From positions 1-64,000 of IMG/VR virus record IMGVR_UViG_3300008267_000003: DNA of 64,000 nt; one strand, written 5' to 3'. The position numbers were made by a program, and so were the translations under genes. Below, piece after piece: positions 38,784-48,394 of this stretch (its first letter is position 1; every line of letters starts with the position of its first letter). The DNA comes from a virus. The notes under the pieces are model-generated. The model did no database searches, was not told the DNA's origin, and saw only the letters and a list, made by a program, of their open reading frames with translations.

Positions 38784-40128
38784 CAATACAAACTACAAAC
38801 TTAGTAATGTAGACCTAAGCAATTGCTTGGTTACTCGTGACTATTTTAACAGTATCTACAACTCTTTAACTCCATCGTACAAACGAAATGTTCTTTGGGC
38901 ATGGGGATACCTTCCAGCTTCTATGAATGAATCTGGTGGCAACTATCAGGCAGACGATCCTTATATTGTTAAGCCTGCAGTTAGATGTGGTATGTACCCA
39001 ACATCATGGAAAGATTTTCACTTGTCCTCCCATTCTACTTTTAATAACGCAAGACTGTTAGATAATCAGGGAAAGTTATTTTTATGGGGTTGTTTTACTG
39101 GTCTAATTTGGAATGCAAATGCGACTACGGGAGGAACTAGCTTTACATCACCATCAGGTAGTAATAGCACGTCTCTTATAGAAAACTGTTCTTTCTATAA
39201 TTCAATTGTTAAATTGGGTAGTGATCACTCTCAAGGCCAGGTGTCTTATATCACTGTTAGTGAAACATCTTTCGGTGATTATACCTATCGGGCATGGGGT
39301 AATAATTGTTTTGGACAATTGGGTACTGATGCAAGCTTACCAACAGTTACAAACGTATGGCCACCCATCACGGTGGCTTGTACTTGTGCAACAACTAAAT
39401 CAAGTTTGGTGTGTGATACTTGTATAGATGTGTATAGTGGTCATATGATTAGTTCCGGTAACTTGTATTATTGGGGTAATAATAATAATGCAGCTAGCAG
39501 GAGATCAAGACCAGTTGTAGTTTCCAGTATATGTGGATCTGCTAATAATGTAAGTGATTATTGTGCAAGTAGAGCTACTGTTGGTGTAGTACTTAAAGAC
39601 ATAACAGGTGAAATAAATACCAACTTGTTAGTATTGATGGGTTATAATGATAAGGGACAGCTAGGAAGCAGTACAACAATCAATAGGATAGGTTATACAA
39701 ACACTTGTTTTGCAAATACCAATCCGGCTCTCTGTGTAAGAAGTTTTAGTTTAGGCGTTTGTTCTTCATTTGCTGTGGCAAGTAATGGTACTCTATGGGC
39801 GTGGGGGGACAACACATACGGTCAACTTGGTACAAATAGAACTGTTGGAACTTCATGTCCAATCCAAAGTATAGACAAGAACGACAATTGGAGATATGTA
39901 ACAACAAATTCAATGGGCACAGCCGTAGCAGCAATTAGAAACGATGGAACACTGTGGGTGTGGGGTGATGTTTCTAATGTGCAGGGTTCTGCTCTTGAAA
40001 GTGTGAGACGTAGCTCACCGGTACAGGTTGGCACAAAGAAAAATTGGGTTAAGGTTTCTATCCAAGGATGTAGAGGAGACTTGGCAAGTCCTAATCACAT
40101 GGTAGGTATAACAGAGGAGAACATTTAA
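38776..40128 (+). CDS. RCC1-repeat adhesin (Cys-rich), copy 2
   Basis: The 450-residue protein has RCC1-type motifs such as YRAWGNNCFGQLG, LYYWGNNN, LVLMGYNDKGQLG, LWAWGDNTYGQLG and LWVWGDV, spaced for a propeller. About 18 Cys are present, several in pairs (ACTCAT and CDTC). The N-terminal region with CLVTRDYFNSIY differs from copy 1 but resembles copy 3 (PATRDYYDLDDL), suggesting a shared anchor. It overlaps the third RCC1 gene by one base. Confidence 0.8.
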   Translation: MANNTNYKLSNVDLSNCLVTRDYFNSIYNSLTPSYKRNVLWAWGYLPASMNESGGNYQADDPYIVKPAVRCGMYPTSWKDFHLSSHSTFNNARLLDNQGKLFLWGCFTGLIWNANATTGGTSFTSPSGSNSTSLIENCSFYNSIVKLGSDHSQGQVSYITVSETSFGDYTYRAWGNNCFGQLGTDASLPTVTNVWPPITVACTCATTKSSLVCDTCIDVYSGHMISSGNLYYWGNNNNAASRRSRPVVVSSICGSANNVSDYCASRATVGVVLKDITGEINTNLLVLMGYNDKGQLGSSTTINRIGYTNTCFANTNPALCVRSFSLGVCSSFAVASNGTLWAWGDNTYGQLGTNRTVGTSCPIQSIDKNDNWRYVTTNSMGTAVAAIRNDGTLWVWGDVSNVQGSALESVRRSSPVQVGTKKNWVKVSIQGCRGDLASPNHMVGITEENI

Positions 40129-42125
40129 TGTCTTCTAATCCTACAGGTTTTAAGATATATTGTGGGACTGAATATCCCGCAACAAGAGACTACTATGATC
40201 TTGATGATTTGTTCATTCGTAAAGATACATTTACCAGAGGCGGTCTTTGGGTTTGGGGTAGTGGATTAGGTGGCCAGCTTGGAAATGACTTGACAACAAG
40301 TAGATCTTCTCCTGTTCAAACTTGTATCAGAGGTAGCAGATGGCGTAAAGTGTGTCTTTCAAAACATGATGGTCACTTTGCTATTGCTTTATCTTCTACT
40401 GGTCAAGTCTGGGGATGGGGATGTAATGATACTTATCAGTTAGCTGATGGAACAACTGGTGATTATCTTTGTCCTAGAAGGTTAGTTGCTAAAGATAATA
40501 TAAGCGTTATATCAGCCGGTGGAGCTTCAGCAACTGCATATTCACCCGGAGTAGATCTTGAACAAACCGGATATGGTGCCCCAGTCACAGCACCAGGTCA
40601 CACAAATGGAGAAACGTGTAGATTTGTATGGGGATGTGTTGAAGGTTGTAGAGGTGGTTATGATTCCGAAACCATTTGTTCTTTGTCTAGTTTCAATAAC
40701 TGTGCTGACGTCGATAAAAAATGGGTTGATATATCCATGGGTAATAGATTTGGTGTTGGTATAATAGACAATTGCATTACATCAACACAAAGCGAGGATT
40801 TCAGTGCAGTTCCAGGTAACTTAGTAGAGTGGGGTGCGGGTAGACCATCAGCTTGCTATCTTGATCTTACACGAACAGTTTACTCAAGAAACTATACCGG
40901 TACTGGGCTCACACGAATCAGTTGCTCTACTGGCAATGGTAACAATACACTTGCTCTTTCTAATGATTATACAATTGAATTCTACACCTGTATGACAGGA
41001 ATAATTAACGAATGTGCACAGGTTGTATTTGACATGAGATGTCCATTTACAGTAAGCTCTTGTCCTGGTACCTACATGCCTAGCATTCAAATAGGAACTA
41101 CCCAGTGTCTTCATTTCCAGGTTAGATTAGCAAATGGAACAACTTCATTTGCCAATTCAACTTTAAGGTTAGGTAGTGAGAGGTGGTATCATGTTGCCGC
41201 TTCAAGAATAGGTAATACAACCCAGTTTTATGTGGATGGAACCAGGTATGGGAGTATATGTGATAATTTTAGTCATGCAAATACCTGTATAACAATTGGT
41301 GCTGATGGCTCCAACGCATCTATTACAGGTGATTGCTACAAGGGCAGTCTTTCAAACATAAGAATTATTAAGGGTGCAGGTATTTACAATGGAGCTACAA
41401 TAGATGTACCAAAGCCTCCTCTGACACTAGTTTCTAACGCCACAGCTAATACATCCTTGCTATTAAATGCAAATTCTCCATCAGCTCAAGAATCACTAAA
41501 TTGTTATAATATTACCGATGTAGCTGCCACATGCTCGTTGGAAATTTTCAACATAGAATCACATACAACATACACACTGTCTAGTGATTCGTGGAAGAGC
41601 GTATCTGCTGGAAATACACATGCTGTAGGCTTGAAGTGTGATGGTACTTTGTGGGTTTGGGGATGCAATCACAAAGGTCAGCTTGGTACAGGAGATACGG
41701 TAGATAGATCTCGTCCAGTCCAGGTTGGAACATCTAATAATTGGACTGCAATAACTGCTGGATGCAATTTCTCAGCAGCAATATTAGCTGGTTCTTTTAA
41801 ATTTAATGCTGCAGTACTATATACATGGGGTGAAAATACAGACGGTCAGCTTGGTATAAACACAACAACAGACCGCTCATCACCTACACAGATCACTAGT
41901 AGCTGTACTAGCTGGAAAAAAATAAGCGGTGGTGATTCTCACTTTGCTGCCATACAAACGGACGGTACTATTTGGGCGTGGGGTTCAAATCAATTTGGCG
42001 AGCTTGGAAGAGGAGATAGGGTCAATAGATCATCTCCTGTTCAGGTATTAGGTAATACTTCAGGGTGGTATGATGTTAGTGCAGGACAGTGTGCAACTTC
42101 AGGATTAAGAGAAGACGCCTGGTAA
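40128..42125 (+). CDS. RCC1-repeat adhesin with inserted LamG domain, copy 3
   Basis: The 665-residue protein has RCC1 blades at both ends (LWVWGSGLGGQLG, VWGWGCNDTYQLA, LWVWGCNHKGQLG, LYTWGENTDGQLG, IWAWGSNQFGELG) and, between them (about residues 285-460), a concanavalin A/LamG-like domain with YTIEFYTCM, WYHVAASRIGNTTQFYVDG and IRIIKGAGIY. It is exceptionally Cys-rich, with about 30 Cys. LamG domains bind sugars, so this looks like a receptor-binding tip. It is the last gene before the glycan cassette. Confidence 0.8.
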   Translation: MSSNPTGFKIYCGTEYPATRDYYDLDDLFIRKDTFTRGGLWVWGSGLGGQLGNDLTTSRSSPVQTCIRGSRWRKVCLSKHDGHFAIALSSTGQVWGWGCNDTYQLADGTTGDYLCPRRLVAKDNISVISAGGASATAYSPGVDLEQTGYGAPVTAPGHTNGETCRFVWGCVEGCRGGYDSETICSLSSFNNCADVDKKWVDISMGNRFGVGIIDNCITSTQSEDFSAVPGNLVEWGAGRPSACYLDLTRTVYSRNYTGTGLTRISCSTGNGNNTLALSNDYTIEFYTCMTGIINECAQVVFDMRCPFTVSSCPGTYMPSIQIGTTQCLHFQVRLANGTTSFANSTLRLGSERWYHVAASRIGNTTQFYVDGTRYGSICDNFSHANTCITIGADGSNASITGDCYKGSLSNIRIIKGAGIYNGATIDVPKPPLTLVSNATANTSLLLNANSPSAQESLNCYNITDVAATCSLEIFNIESHTTYTLSSDSWKSVSAGNTHAVGLKCDGTLWVWGCNHKGQLGTGDTVDRSRPVQVGTSNNWTAITAGCNFSAAILAGSFKFNAAVLYTWGENTDGQLGINTTTDRSSPTQITSSCTSWKKISGGDSHFAAIQTDGTIWAWGSNQFGELGRGDRVNRSSPVQVLGNTSGWYDVSAGQCATSGLREDAW

Positions 42126-42144
42126 CATATTTTTATTTTATATT

Positions 42145-42822
42145 ATGAATAAATGCATATTTACATCCTTTAACAGTCAAATACGATCAAGTCTAGTTCA
42201 GGCTAATCATGATGTATTGCTAAAGTTAATAACCAACACTGATATCCATTACAAACCTCTATACTATCCACACAGTAATCAAGAATTAGTTCACGGACAA
42301 ATATTAGACATCTTCATTCCAAAACTTCTGGAAGAATATGATAATGTTTTAGTTATTGATATTGATTGTATCCCTCTATCGAGAACATCTCTCAAAAAAG
42401 CTTTCAGTATTATTGAGCAGGGTTATCTGTTTGGGTGCGCTCAAAGATCTTTGCATATTAACAATAATCAACACATATACATTGGGTCCCCGTGTATCGG
42501 CTTTTCTAAACAAACATTTAACAAACTAGGTTCTCCTTCCTTTCTCCCTACAGATCGTGGTGATACAGCTGAAGAGTTGACTTACATGGCTGAATCCAAT
42601 ATAATCCCTTTACAGATTCTCATGCCTTCTAAATATGAGTCTGACTCTTATGATGGCACTCAGTGGGATCTTGGTACCGGTAAGCCTAAGTATGGTATAG
42701 GTACTACTTTTGTGAATGATCAGGGAGAGGAGATGTTTTACCATCTCTTCGAAAGTAGACGACTTGTCCATGATTATCTGTTTATTAATAAATGTAAAGA
42801 AGTGTTAAAATATGCATCTTGA
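42145..42822 (+). CDS. Glycosyltransferase-like protein (GT-A fold)
   Basis: The 225-residue protein has a DxD motif in VLVIDIDCIP (D72-I73-D74) that would bind metal and nucleotide sugar, and conserved Gly/Pro stretches (GSPCIGFSK) typical of GT-A enzymes of the glycogenin/GT8 class. The sugar and acceptor are unknown. It opens the glycan cassette 19 bases after the last RCC1 adhesin and overlaps the next glycosyltransferase gene by 11 bases. Confidence 0.65.
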   Translation: MNKCIFTSFNSQIRSSLVQANHDVLLKLITNTDIHYKPLYYPHSNQELVHGQILDIFIPKLLEEYDNVLVIDIDCIPLSRTSLKKAFSIIEQGYLFGCAQRSLHINNNQHIYIGSPCIGFSKQTFNKLGSPSFLPTDRGDTAEELTYMAESNIIPLQILMPSKYESDSYDGTQWDLGTGKPKYGIGTTFVNDQGEEMFYHLFESRRLVHDYLFINKCKEVLKYAS

Positions 42823-43516
42823 TTCGTTGAATTATACTTACAACTTTGATGTAGAATCAGCTTACATTATCACTCTACCCGGTAACCAAGTATCTCAAGA
42901 TCTCTCAAGAAGATGTCAACTATCCTGTATTGAGATACAACAGCCGTTTAAAGTATGGGATGCCTTTGATGGAACATCTCACCAGCACATAGTATATCCA
43001 AAGCATGCTATTGATAAGCCACAGTATAAATGGCTTAAGCAGATGAATGATAAGCTGAAGATGACAGAGGTGGCTGCTATTCTTAGTCATTTTTCACTGT
43101 GGTGTCACTGTGTTGAGGTGGACCAACCAATTGTTATACTTGAGCATGATGCTGTTATGGTCAACCCCTATTTGAGGCATAATGGGTTCAATCAAATAAA
43201 CTATCTTGGTAATTATGAGCAATGGATTGCTCAAGAGTATCCTGACTTCCCTCCACATGCAGCAGCTACAGATAATAATAGATTTATATGTAGAGCGCAT
43301 GCATATGCTATAGATCCCTATATTGCTAGACAGCTTGTGTCTCATGTTATTCGTTTTGGCTTATCAGCTCCAGCAGATATGATAATTCGTGTTGATCTTT
43401 TTAACATTGTTCAAACCGGTTTTTATGCTTATGATCTTCCGGGTGAAACTACTATTACTGGTCGAGATGAAGAGTGGCAAAGACACTCTCGAGAAATCTT
43501 TAGTACTTTCTTATGA
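42812..43516 (+). CDS. GT25-family glycosyltransferase
   Basis: GT25 enzymes transfer sugars in LPS and collagen-type glycosylation. The 234-residue protein has the GT25 core EVAAILSHFSLWCHC followed by VILEHDAVM, where LEHDA (D113) replaces the usual LEDDA, and an N-terminal YIITLPGN. RAHAYAIDPYIARQL follows in the second half. It overlaps genes on both sides, so the cassette is one transcript. The acceptor is unknown. Confidence 0.75.
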   Translation: MHLDSLNYTYNFDVESAYIITLPGNQVSQDLSRRCQLSCIEIQQPFKVWDAFDGTSHQHIVYPKHAIDKPQYKWLKQMNDKLKMTEVAAILSHFSLWCHCVEVDQPIVILEHDAVMVNPYLRHNGFNQINYLGNYEQWIAQEYPDFPPHAAATDNNRFICRAHAYAIDPYIARQLVSHVIRFGLSAPADMIIRVDLFNIVQTGFYAYDLPGETTITGRDEEWQRHSREIFSTFL

Positions 43517-44325
43517 TTAATATCCATTATGCTATCCAAACATGTACTACTAAAAGTAATCAGAATCAAAAAAGGTTTTGCTCTGATGACAGGGCTGAAA
43601 TAACCAAGAAGTGTGTAACTTCATTTTTTGAATCCGTACAATACTGTGTTAGTATGCAAGGTGATCTGGTACATCACATTAAAATAATTGACGATTCATC
43701 AGATGCTGAAACGTTAAGATATCTTAAGGCGTTGTGTAATAGGTTTAATAGCGATAACATTAAAGCTGATATAGTGTCAACAAGTTTTGAAGGGTTGATG
43801 GATTCTATAAGAGCGTGTTATGAATACCTTAGAGATCAGGGTGATAATCTTGTGTTTCAAGTGCAGGATGATTATATGTTTACTAAGTCAGCTGTTTATG
43901 AAATGGTTGATTTATTCTACCAGTTATATGCTGATAAGGACACACAATCAATAATTAGTGGGTACAACTGTCCAGGGTGGTATATTGGAGAAAACAAATA
44001 CAGCCAGGAGCCTATTGTTATGGTACCAGGAATGTCAAGATATTGGAGACAAATATTCAACACATCATGCTCTTTTTTGACGTCTATAAATATACTTAAA
44101 GATAACTGGGATTTGATAGAAAGATTTTTAAACCTCCACCCTCTCAACTCTATGTTGGAAGCAGACTCGCTTAACTACATGCTGGTCAGACGAGGTATTG
44201 CCGGCTTTTGCCCCATCAACTCCGTCACTTTTCATATGCAAAGTGATTATGAAAAAGATCCTTACATTGACTGGAAACCCGTGTGGGAATCAATTGACTT
44301 AACTTGGTATGAAAACACCCTTTGA
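43513..44325 (+). CDS. GT-A glycosyltransferase-like protein
   Basis: The 270-residue protein has HHIKIIDDSSD (D60-D61) near the N-terminus and FQVQDDYMF (D119-D120), positions suitable for nucleotide and metal binding in GT2-like enzymes. It has no membrane segment, so it acts in the cytoplasm. It overlaps both flanking cassette genes. Exact family uncertain. Confidence 0.6.
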   Translation: MINIHYAIQTCTTKSNQNQKRFCSDDRAEITKKCVTSFFESVQYCVSMQGDLVHHIKIIDDSSDAETLRYLKALCNRFNSDNIKADIVSTSFEGLMDSIRACYEYLRDQGDNLVFQVQDDYMFTKSAVYEMVDLFYQLYADKDTQSIISGYNCPGWYIGENKYSQEPIVMVPGMSRYWRQIFNTSCSFLTSINILKDNWDLIERFLNLHPLNSMLEADSLNYMLVRRGIAGFCPINSVTFHMQSDYEKDPYIDWKPVWESIDLTWYENTL

Positions 44326-45658
44326 AATAACTCTAGATATATTGCTTAAACATGGTGAGAGAAAAGCTGCTATTGAAATGATAGACGCTCTTGCTAGACA
44401 TTCACATGGACTTGATCAATATGATCAAGTAGCTTACCTATATCAACAAGCAAAGTTACCACTTAAAGCAATAGAATATTGTGAGAAAGCATTAAAAAAT
44501 GCTTCTTCTCTTGATCAGACTATATCAATAAAATCCAATCTTGTTGATTTATATAACAGTGCTAACTACCCAGAAAAAGCACTTCAGCTAATTAAACAGC
44601 TTGAAATTGCAAATCCCCGGGATACAAGTTACAACGTGGTAAAGTCATTCAGTTATTTTCTACTAAACCACAAAGATGAAGCTGAAGATATTATCAGACA
44701 GGAGCTTGATAACCACTCACTCAGCGATGAAAAAAGAATAAGATTGAATTTTAATCTAGGAGCATATGAGCTGCTTAAAGATAACTTTCAATCAGGTCTC
44801 CGTAGATTCTTGTTCGAAGGACGGAAACTCAATCTTTGGAATAAACCCCAACTTCCATTTAAGTTCTGGGAAGGTGAAATACAACCAGGTAAAGAAATTA
44901 TATTACTAGCAGAGGCAGGTATCGGAGATGAATTCATCAATATTAGATTCATGAAGCATCTTGAGAAACTTGGAATGAAACCTGTATGGTTCTCTACAAA
45001 CAAAGATACAGTAGATATATTTAACAGATGTGGATATAGGAGTGTAGCATCAATCAATCCGGAAGATTTTGATAAAGATACATTATGGACCCACTCAATG
45101 GATGTACCAATATTTCTTAATCTTCAATACGAAGATTTATGGGACGGGCCATATATCAGTGCACAACCAAACCTAGCTGACCACTTGATCAGAGATAATG
45201 GAGAGTTCAAAATAGGTATAAGGTGGCAAGGTAATCCGGAGTACGATCATGATCTTCACAGATCAGTACCGTTAAAAGACTTTTATGATGTTCTTCAGAA
45301 TACTAACGCAGATCTATATTCACTACAGAGAGATGTTGGACTTGAAGAACTTGAACAATTTCCCGATATAGTGGATCTATCGTCTGAACTTAATAACTTT
45401 GAAACAACTCTTAGTGTAATATCAAAACTAGATCTTATTATAACATCATGCACATCTATAGCCCACGCAGCTGCAGCCATGGGTAAAAAAGTTGTTGTAT
45501 TCACTCCAATTTCAAGCTACTATGTCTGGTGCCATTCTAGTAGCCAAAGTCCGTGGTACGGCGATAATGTTAAGCTCATACGTCAAACAAAACCTAGAGT
45601 GTGGGACATCCCAAAGAAAGAACTTGAACAATATTTGAAAGAACAAGGTATTTTATGA
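44309..45658 (+). CDS. TPR-domain glycosyltransferase (GT9/GT41-like)
   Basis: The 449-residue protein has TPR-like helical repeats (about residues 1-150, for example PLKAIEYCEKAL and PEKALQLIKQLE) and a GT-B C-terminal region with GIGDEFINIRFM (about 210) and LIITSCTSIAHAAAAMGK (about 380), resembling heptosyltransferases. TPR-linked glycosyltransferases such as O-GlcNAc transferase recognise protein acceptors through the TPR, so a protein substrate is plausible here. It lies between the GT-A genes and a methyltransferase. Confidence 0.7.
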   Translation: MKTPFEITLDILLKHGERKAAIEMIDALARHSHGLDQYDQVAYLYQQAKLPLKAIEYCEKALKNASSLDQTISIKSNLVDLYNSANYPEKALQLIKQLEIANPRDTSYNVVKSFSYFLLNHKDEAEDIIRQELDNHSLSDEKRIRLNFNLGAYELLKDNFQSGLRRFLFEGRKLNLWNKPQLPFKFWEGEIQPGKEIILLAEAGIGDEFINIRFMKHLEKLGMKPVWFSTNKDTVDIFNRCGYRSVASINPEDFDKDTLWTHSMDVPIFLNLQYEDLWDGPYISAQPNLADHLIRDNGEFKIGIRWQGNPEYDHDLHRSVPLKDFYDVLQNTNADLYSLQRDVGLEELEQFPDIVDLSSELNNFETTLSVISKLDLIITSCTSIAHAAAAMGKKVVVFTPISSYYVWCHSSSQSPWYGDNVKLIRQTKPRVWDIPKKELEQYLKEQGIL

Positions 45659-46308
45659 ATTCATTAAGGTTTATATTTGATAATATGATAACACTTCGCT
45701 CTGATAAATGGGATCCCTATTTTGAAGTGTATGAGACATACTTCTCTAAATTTCGAAATAAGAGTCCAGTCATGGTGGAAGTTGGAGTATGTGGTGGTGG
45801 TTCTCTTGAAATGTGGAAACATTACTTTGGAGAAGGCTCTACCATAGTTGGTGTTGATAATGATCCAAACACCCTCAATATTGATATTCCGGGCGTTAAC
45901 ATAGAAATAGGTGATCAAGCTAATCCCGAGTTTTGGGATTACTTTAATGATAAGGTCGAGACAATCGATTGCTTCCTTGATGATGGTGGTCATCATATGG
46001 ATCAACAAATAACAACCTTTACGAAGGTGTGGCCTAAGATATCAGAGGGAGGTGTGTATATCTGCGAAGATACTCACACCAGCTATTGGGCTGATTGTGG
46101 TGGTGGTTTACACCAACCCTTTACTTTTATGGAGTTCTCAAAACATATATGCGATATGATTAATGTTGAGCACATCCCGGATAGAACTCCTCCAAAGGAG
46201 TTGTTTGAACTTACAGCAGATGTTGGCTCAATCCATTTTTATAACAGCATGGTTGTCTTTATCAAAGGAAAACCTGCATTTACCAGATCGATCGTGAATA
46301 ATAAATGA
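45655..46308 (+). CDS. SAM-dependent methyltransferase (sugar O-methyltransferase type)
   Basis: The 217-residue protein has the SAM-binding loop EVGVCGGGS (residues 42-50), VGVDNDP, and FLDDGGHHMDQQ (108-118), then EGGVYICEDTHTSYW. This arrangement matches macrolide sugar O-methyltransferases of the MycE type, where the acidic and His residues hold a metal. In this cassette it may methylate a transferred sugar. It is coupled to both neighbours. Confidence 0.75.
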   Translation: MNSLRFIFDNMITLRSDKWDPYFEVYETYFSKFRNKSPVMVEVGVCGGGSLEMWKHYFGEGSTIVGVDNDPNTLNIDIPGVNIEIGDQANPEFWDYFNDKVETIDCFLDDGGHHMDQQITTFTKVWPKISEGGVYICEDTHTSYWADCGGGLHQPFTFMEFSKHICDMINVEHIPDRTPPKELFELTADVGSIHFYNSMVVFIKGKPAFTRSIVNNK

Positions 46309-47318
46309 ATACAACATTCATGTTAAGCGGTGGGGCAGGAAGAGTTATATGTGCCATTCCTGCACTTGAAAAATTTGCTATTAATAATCCTGATGATGAT
46401 TTTAAAATAATTGTTCATGGATGGGATTTCCTTTTCTGGGGTAATCCAATACTACAAAATAGAACATTTGGAATGGGTCATAAAGGAATGTTTGAACAGC
46501 TAATTAAAAACAACAGACTTGTTGTTCCGGAGCCTTATCAACACTGGTCTTATTATAATCAGAAAAAGTCGATGGCTGAGTGTTTTGATGAGGAGATTAA
46601 TAACACCGATGACCATACTGATTTGCTATCACCTCGACTCTTTACAAAAAAGAGCGAGCGTAATTTTATAACATCTATCTTCACTAAAGCTAAACTTGAC
46701 AAGTCTAAAAACAAAGTGGTTGTGTTTCAACCATACGGAAGTACTATGAGTTTGGTAGGTGGAAGATCAGTTGATCAGTCAAATAGAAGTATAGATCCAG
46801 ATCATGCACTCTATATTGCACAGCAGCTATCAAAGCATGCTATTGTTGTTTATTTTGGTGAAGAGCAATTTATACATCCTAATGACAATATTATGCTGAA
46901 TATACATCCTATGAAGCCAGACCTTAGGATGTTTATGACAGCTGTTCAGATGGCTGATTATTTTGTTGGATGTGATTCAGTAGGCCAGCATATGGCAAGA
47001 GCGTTTAATAAACCAGGTACAATTGTAATGGGATCAACTTTTGAAATAAATGTATCATATCCCGGTCATTTTAAGTTTTATAGAAATAATATCCGACCTG
47101 TATACAATCCAATAAGGGTCGGTGGTATTGATTGTGATCTTACCGATATGATGAATGACAGTGTAATGGATTTTACCAAAGAAGAGTTGGATTCACTCTG
47201 TAATCAGATAGTTAACGATATTGCTCCTGCCAAACAATCAAATGTTTCTCAGGTGTCACGCCCTATCAACAAGTTTGTAAAAGTCAGTTCTGAAAATAAA
47301 GATGAAAGTATTTGTTAA
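46305..47318 (+). CDS. GT9-like (heptosyltransferase-type) protein
   Basis: The 337-residue protein starts with a Gly-rich loop (LSGGAGRVICAIPAL, residues 7-21) and later has MADYFVGCDSVGQHMARAF followed by PGTIVMGST, the arrangement of the ADP-heptose:LPS heptosyltransferase C-terminal domain (family GT9). Together with heptose activation genes directly downstream, this is the best candidate for a heptose transferase in the window. The acceptor could be LPS or a virion protein. Confidence 0.65.
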   Translation: MNTTFMLSGGAGRVICAIPALEKFAINNPDDDFKIIVHGWDFLFWGNPILQNRTFGMGHKGMFEQLIKNNRLVVPEPYQHWSYYNQKKSMAECFDEEINNTDDHTDLLSPRLFTKKSERNFITSIFTKAKLDKSKNKVVVFQPYGSTMSLVGGRSVDQSNRSIDPDHALYIAQQLSKHAIVVYFGEEQFIHPNDNIMLNIHPMKPDLRMFMTAVQMADYFVGCDSVGQHMARAFNKPGTIVMGSTFEINVSYPGHFKFYRNNIRPVYNPIRVGGIDCDLTDMMNDSVMDFTKEELDSLCNQIVNDIAPAKQSNVSQVSRPINKFVKVSSENKDESIC

Positions 47319-47691
47319 CGGTACTTTTGACATACTTCACGTCGGGCACATACAGCTACTTTATTACGCTAAAAGCCTTGGTGATAGGTTGATTGTTGGT
47401 ATTGACTCCGATGAAAGAGTCAAGAGTCTCAAAGGAGAGAGTAGACCTATCAACAATGAATATGAGAGATTTATGCTTTTATCAGCTCTTAAACCAGTAA
47501 ATGGGGTTATTATATTTGATACGGATCAAGAACTAGAAGAGTTGATTCAGGATTGTGATATAATGGTCAAGGGCAGTGATTATATAAACAAGCCAATCAT
47601 TGGTGATACTCTTTGTAAACGTTTAGTTTTTTTTGACATAATAGATGGATACTCAACTACCAAAAAAATTCAACATACTAGTAGTCGGTGA
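47302..47691 (+). CDS. HldE C-domain: heptose-1-phosphate adenylyltransferase
   Basis: The 129-residue protein matches the C-terminal half of bifunctional HldE: GTFDILHVGH (HxGH at 13-16), GDRLIVGIDSDERV, LKGESRPINNEYERF, VKGSDY and DGYSTT (115-120). This domain makes ADP-heptose from heptose 1-phosphate and ATP. In most bacteria it is fused to the kinase domain; here the two are separate genes in reversed order, overlapping by 47 bases. Confidence 0.88.
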   Translation: MKVFVNGTFDILHVGHIQLLYYAKSLGDRLIVGIDSDERVKSLKGESRPINNEYERFMLLSALKPVNGVIIFDTDQELEELIQDCDIMVKGSDYINKPIIGDTLCKRLVFFDIIDGYSTTKKIQHTSSR

Positions 47692-48394
47692 TACTTGCAC
47701 AGATGTGTATCAGTATGGTCGTACAACTAAACTTAGTCCTGAAGCCCCTGTTCCAATTTTTGTCAAAGAATATGAGGAAACCAAGGAGGGGATGGCTTCC
47801 AATGTCCAAAATAATCTTCTAGCTCTTGGATGTAATGTCCAACTCATTGCTGGCAATAACAGGTCAATCAAAACTAGGTTAATTGATTCCAAATCAAATC
47901 AACATCTCCTCAGAATAGATCAGGATCAAGAATCAGATCCAGTACCCTACATACCTGGTTTTTATTATGATGCCATAGTTTTTTCCGACTACAACAAAGG
48001 TACTTGTACGTATGAGCTGATAGAAGACACTATTAGACGCTTCAAGGGTCCTGTTTTTGTAGACACAAAAAAGACCGATCTCCAAAGATTTAAAGATGCC
48101 ATAATTAAAATAAACAGCAGAGAGTATCTGGAATCTGAAGGTGGCCACAACGTATCTAATCTAATAGTAACATATGGAAAGCAAGGAGCAATGTGGAAAG
48201 ACAAATACTTCCCAGCGCCCAGTGTAGAAGTATCGGATGTGTGTGGTGCTGGTGATACCTTCCTAGCAGCGCTTGTATACAAATACCTTGATAGTAATGA
48301 TCTAAATGCAGCTATTTCATTCGCTATTAAATCTGCTGCTATTACAGTACAGCATATGGGTGTATACTCTCCAGCAATAGAGGATATAGAATGA
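47645..48394 (+). CDS. HldE N-domain: PfkB-family heptose kinase
   Basis: The 249-residue protein is a PfkB sugar kinase close to HldE domain I: ILVVGDTCTDVYQYG, SPEAPVP (31-37), SDYNKG and the catalytic CGAGDTF (200-206, Asp204). HldE phosphorylates D-glycero-D-manno-heptose 7-phosphate at C1. It is about 65 residues shorter than HldE domain I, with a deletion after LGCNVQLIAG. Overlap with the adenylyltransferase gene is long (47 bases). The bisphosphatase GmhB and isomerase GmhA are not in the window. Confidence 0.85.
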   Translation: MDTQLPKKFNILVVGDTCTDVYQYGRTTKLSPEAPVPIFVKEYEETKEGMASNVQNNLLALGCNVQLIAGNNRSIKTRLIDSKSNQHLLRIDQDQESDPVPYIPGFYYDAIVFSDYNKGTCTYELIEDTIRRFKGPVFVDTKKTDLQRFKDAIIKINSREYLESEGGHNVSNLIVTYGKQGAMWKDKYFPAPSVEVSDVCGAGDTFLAALVYKYLDSNDLNAAISFAIKSAAITVQHMGVYSPAIEDIE

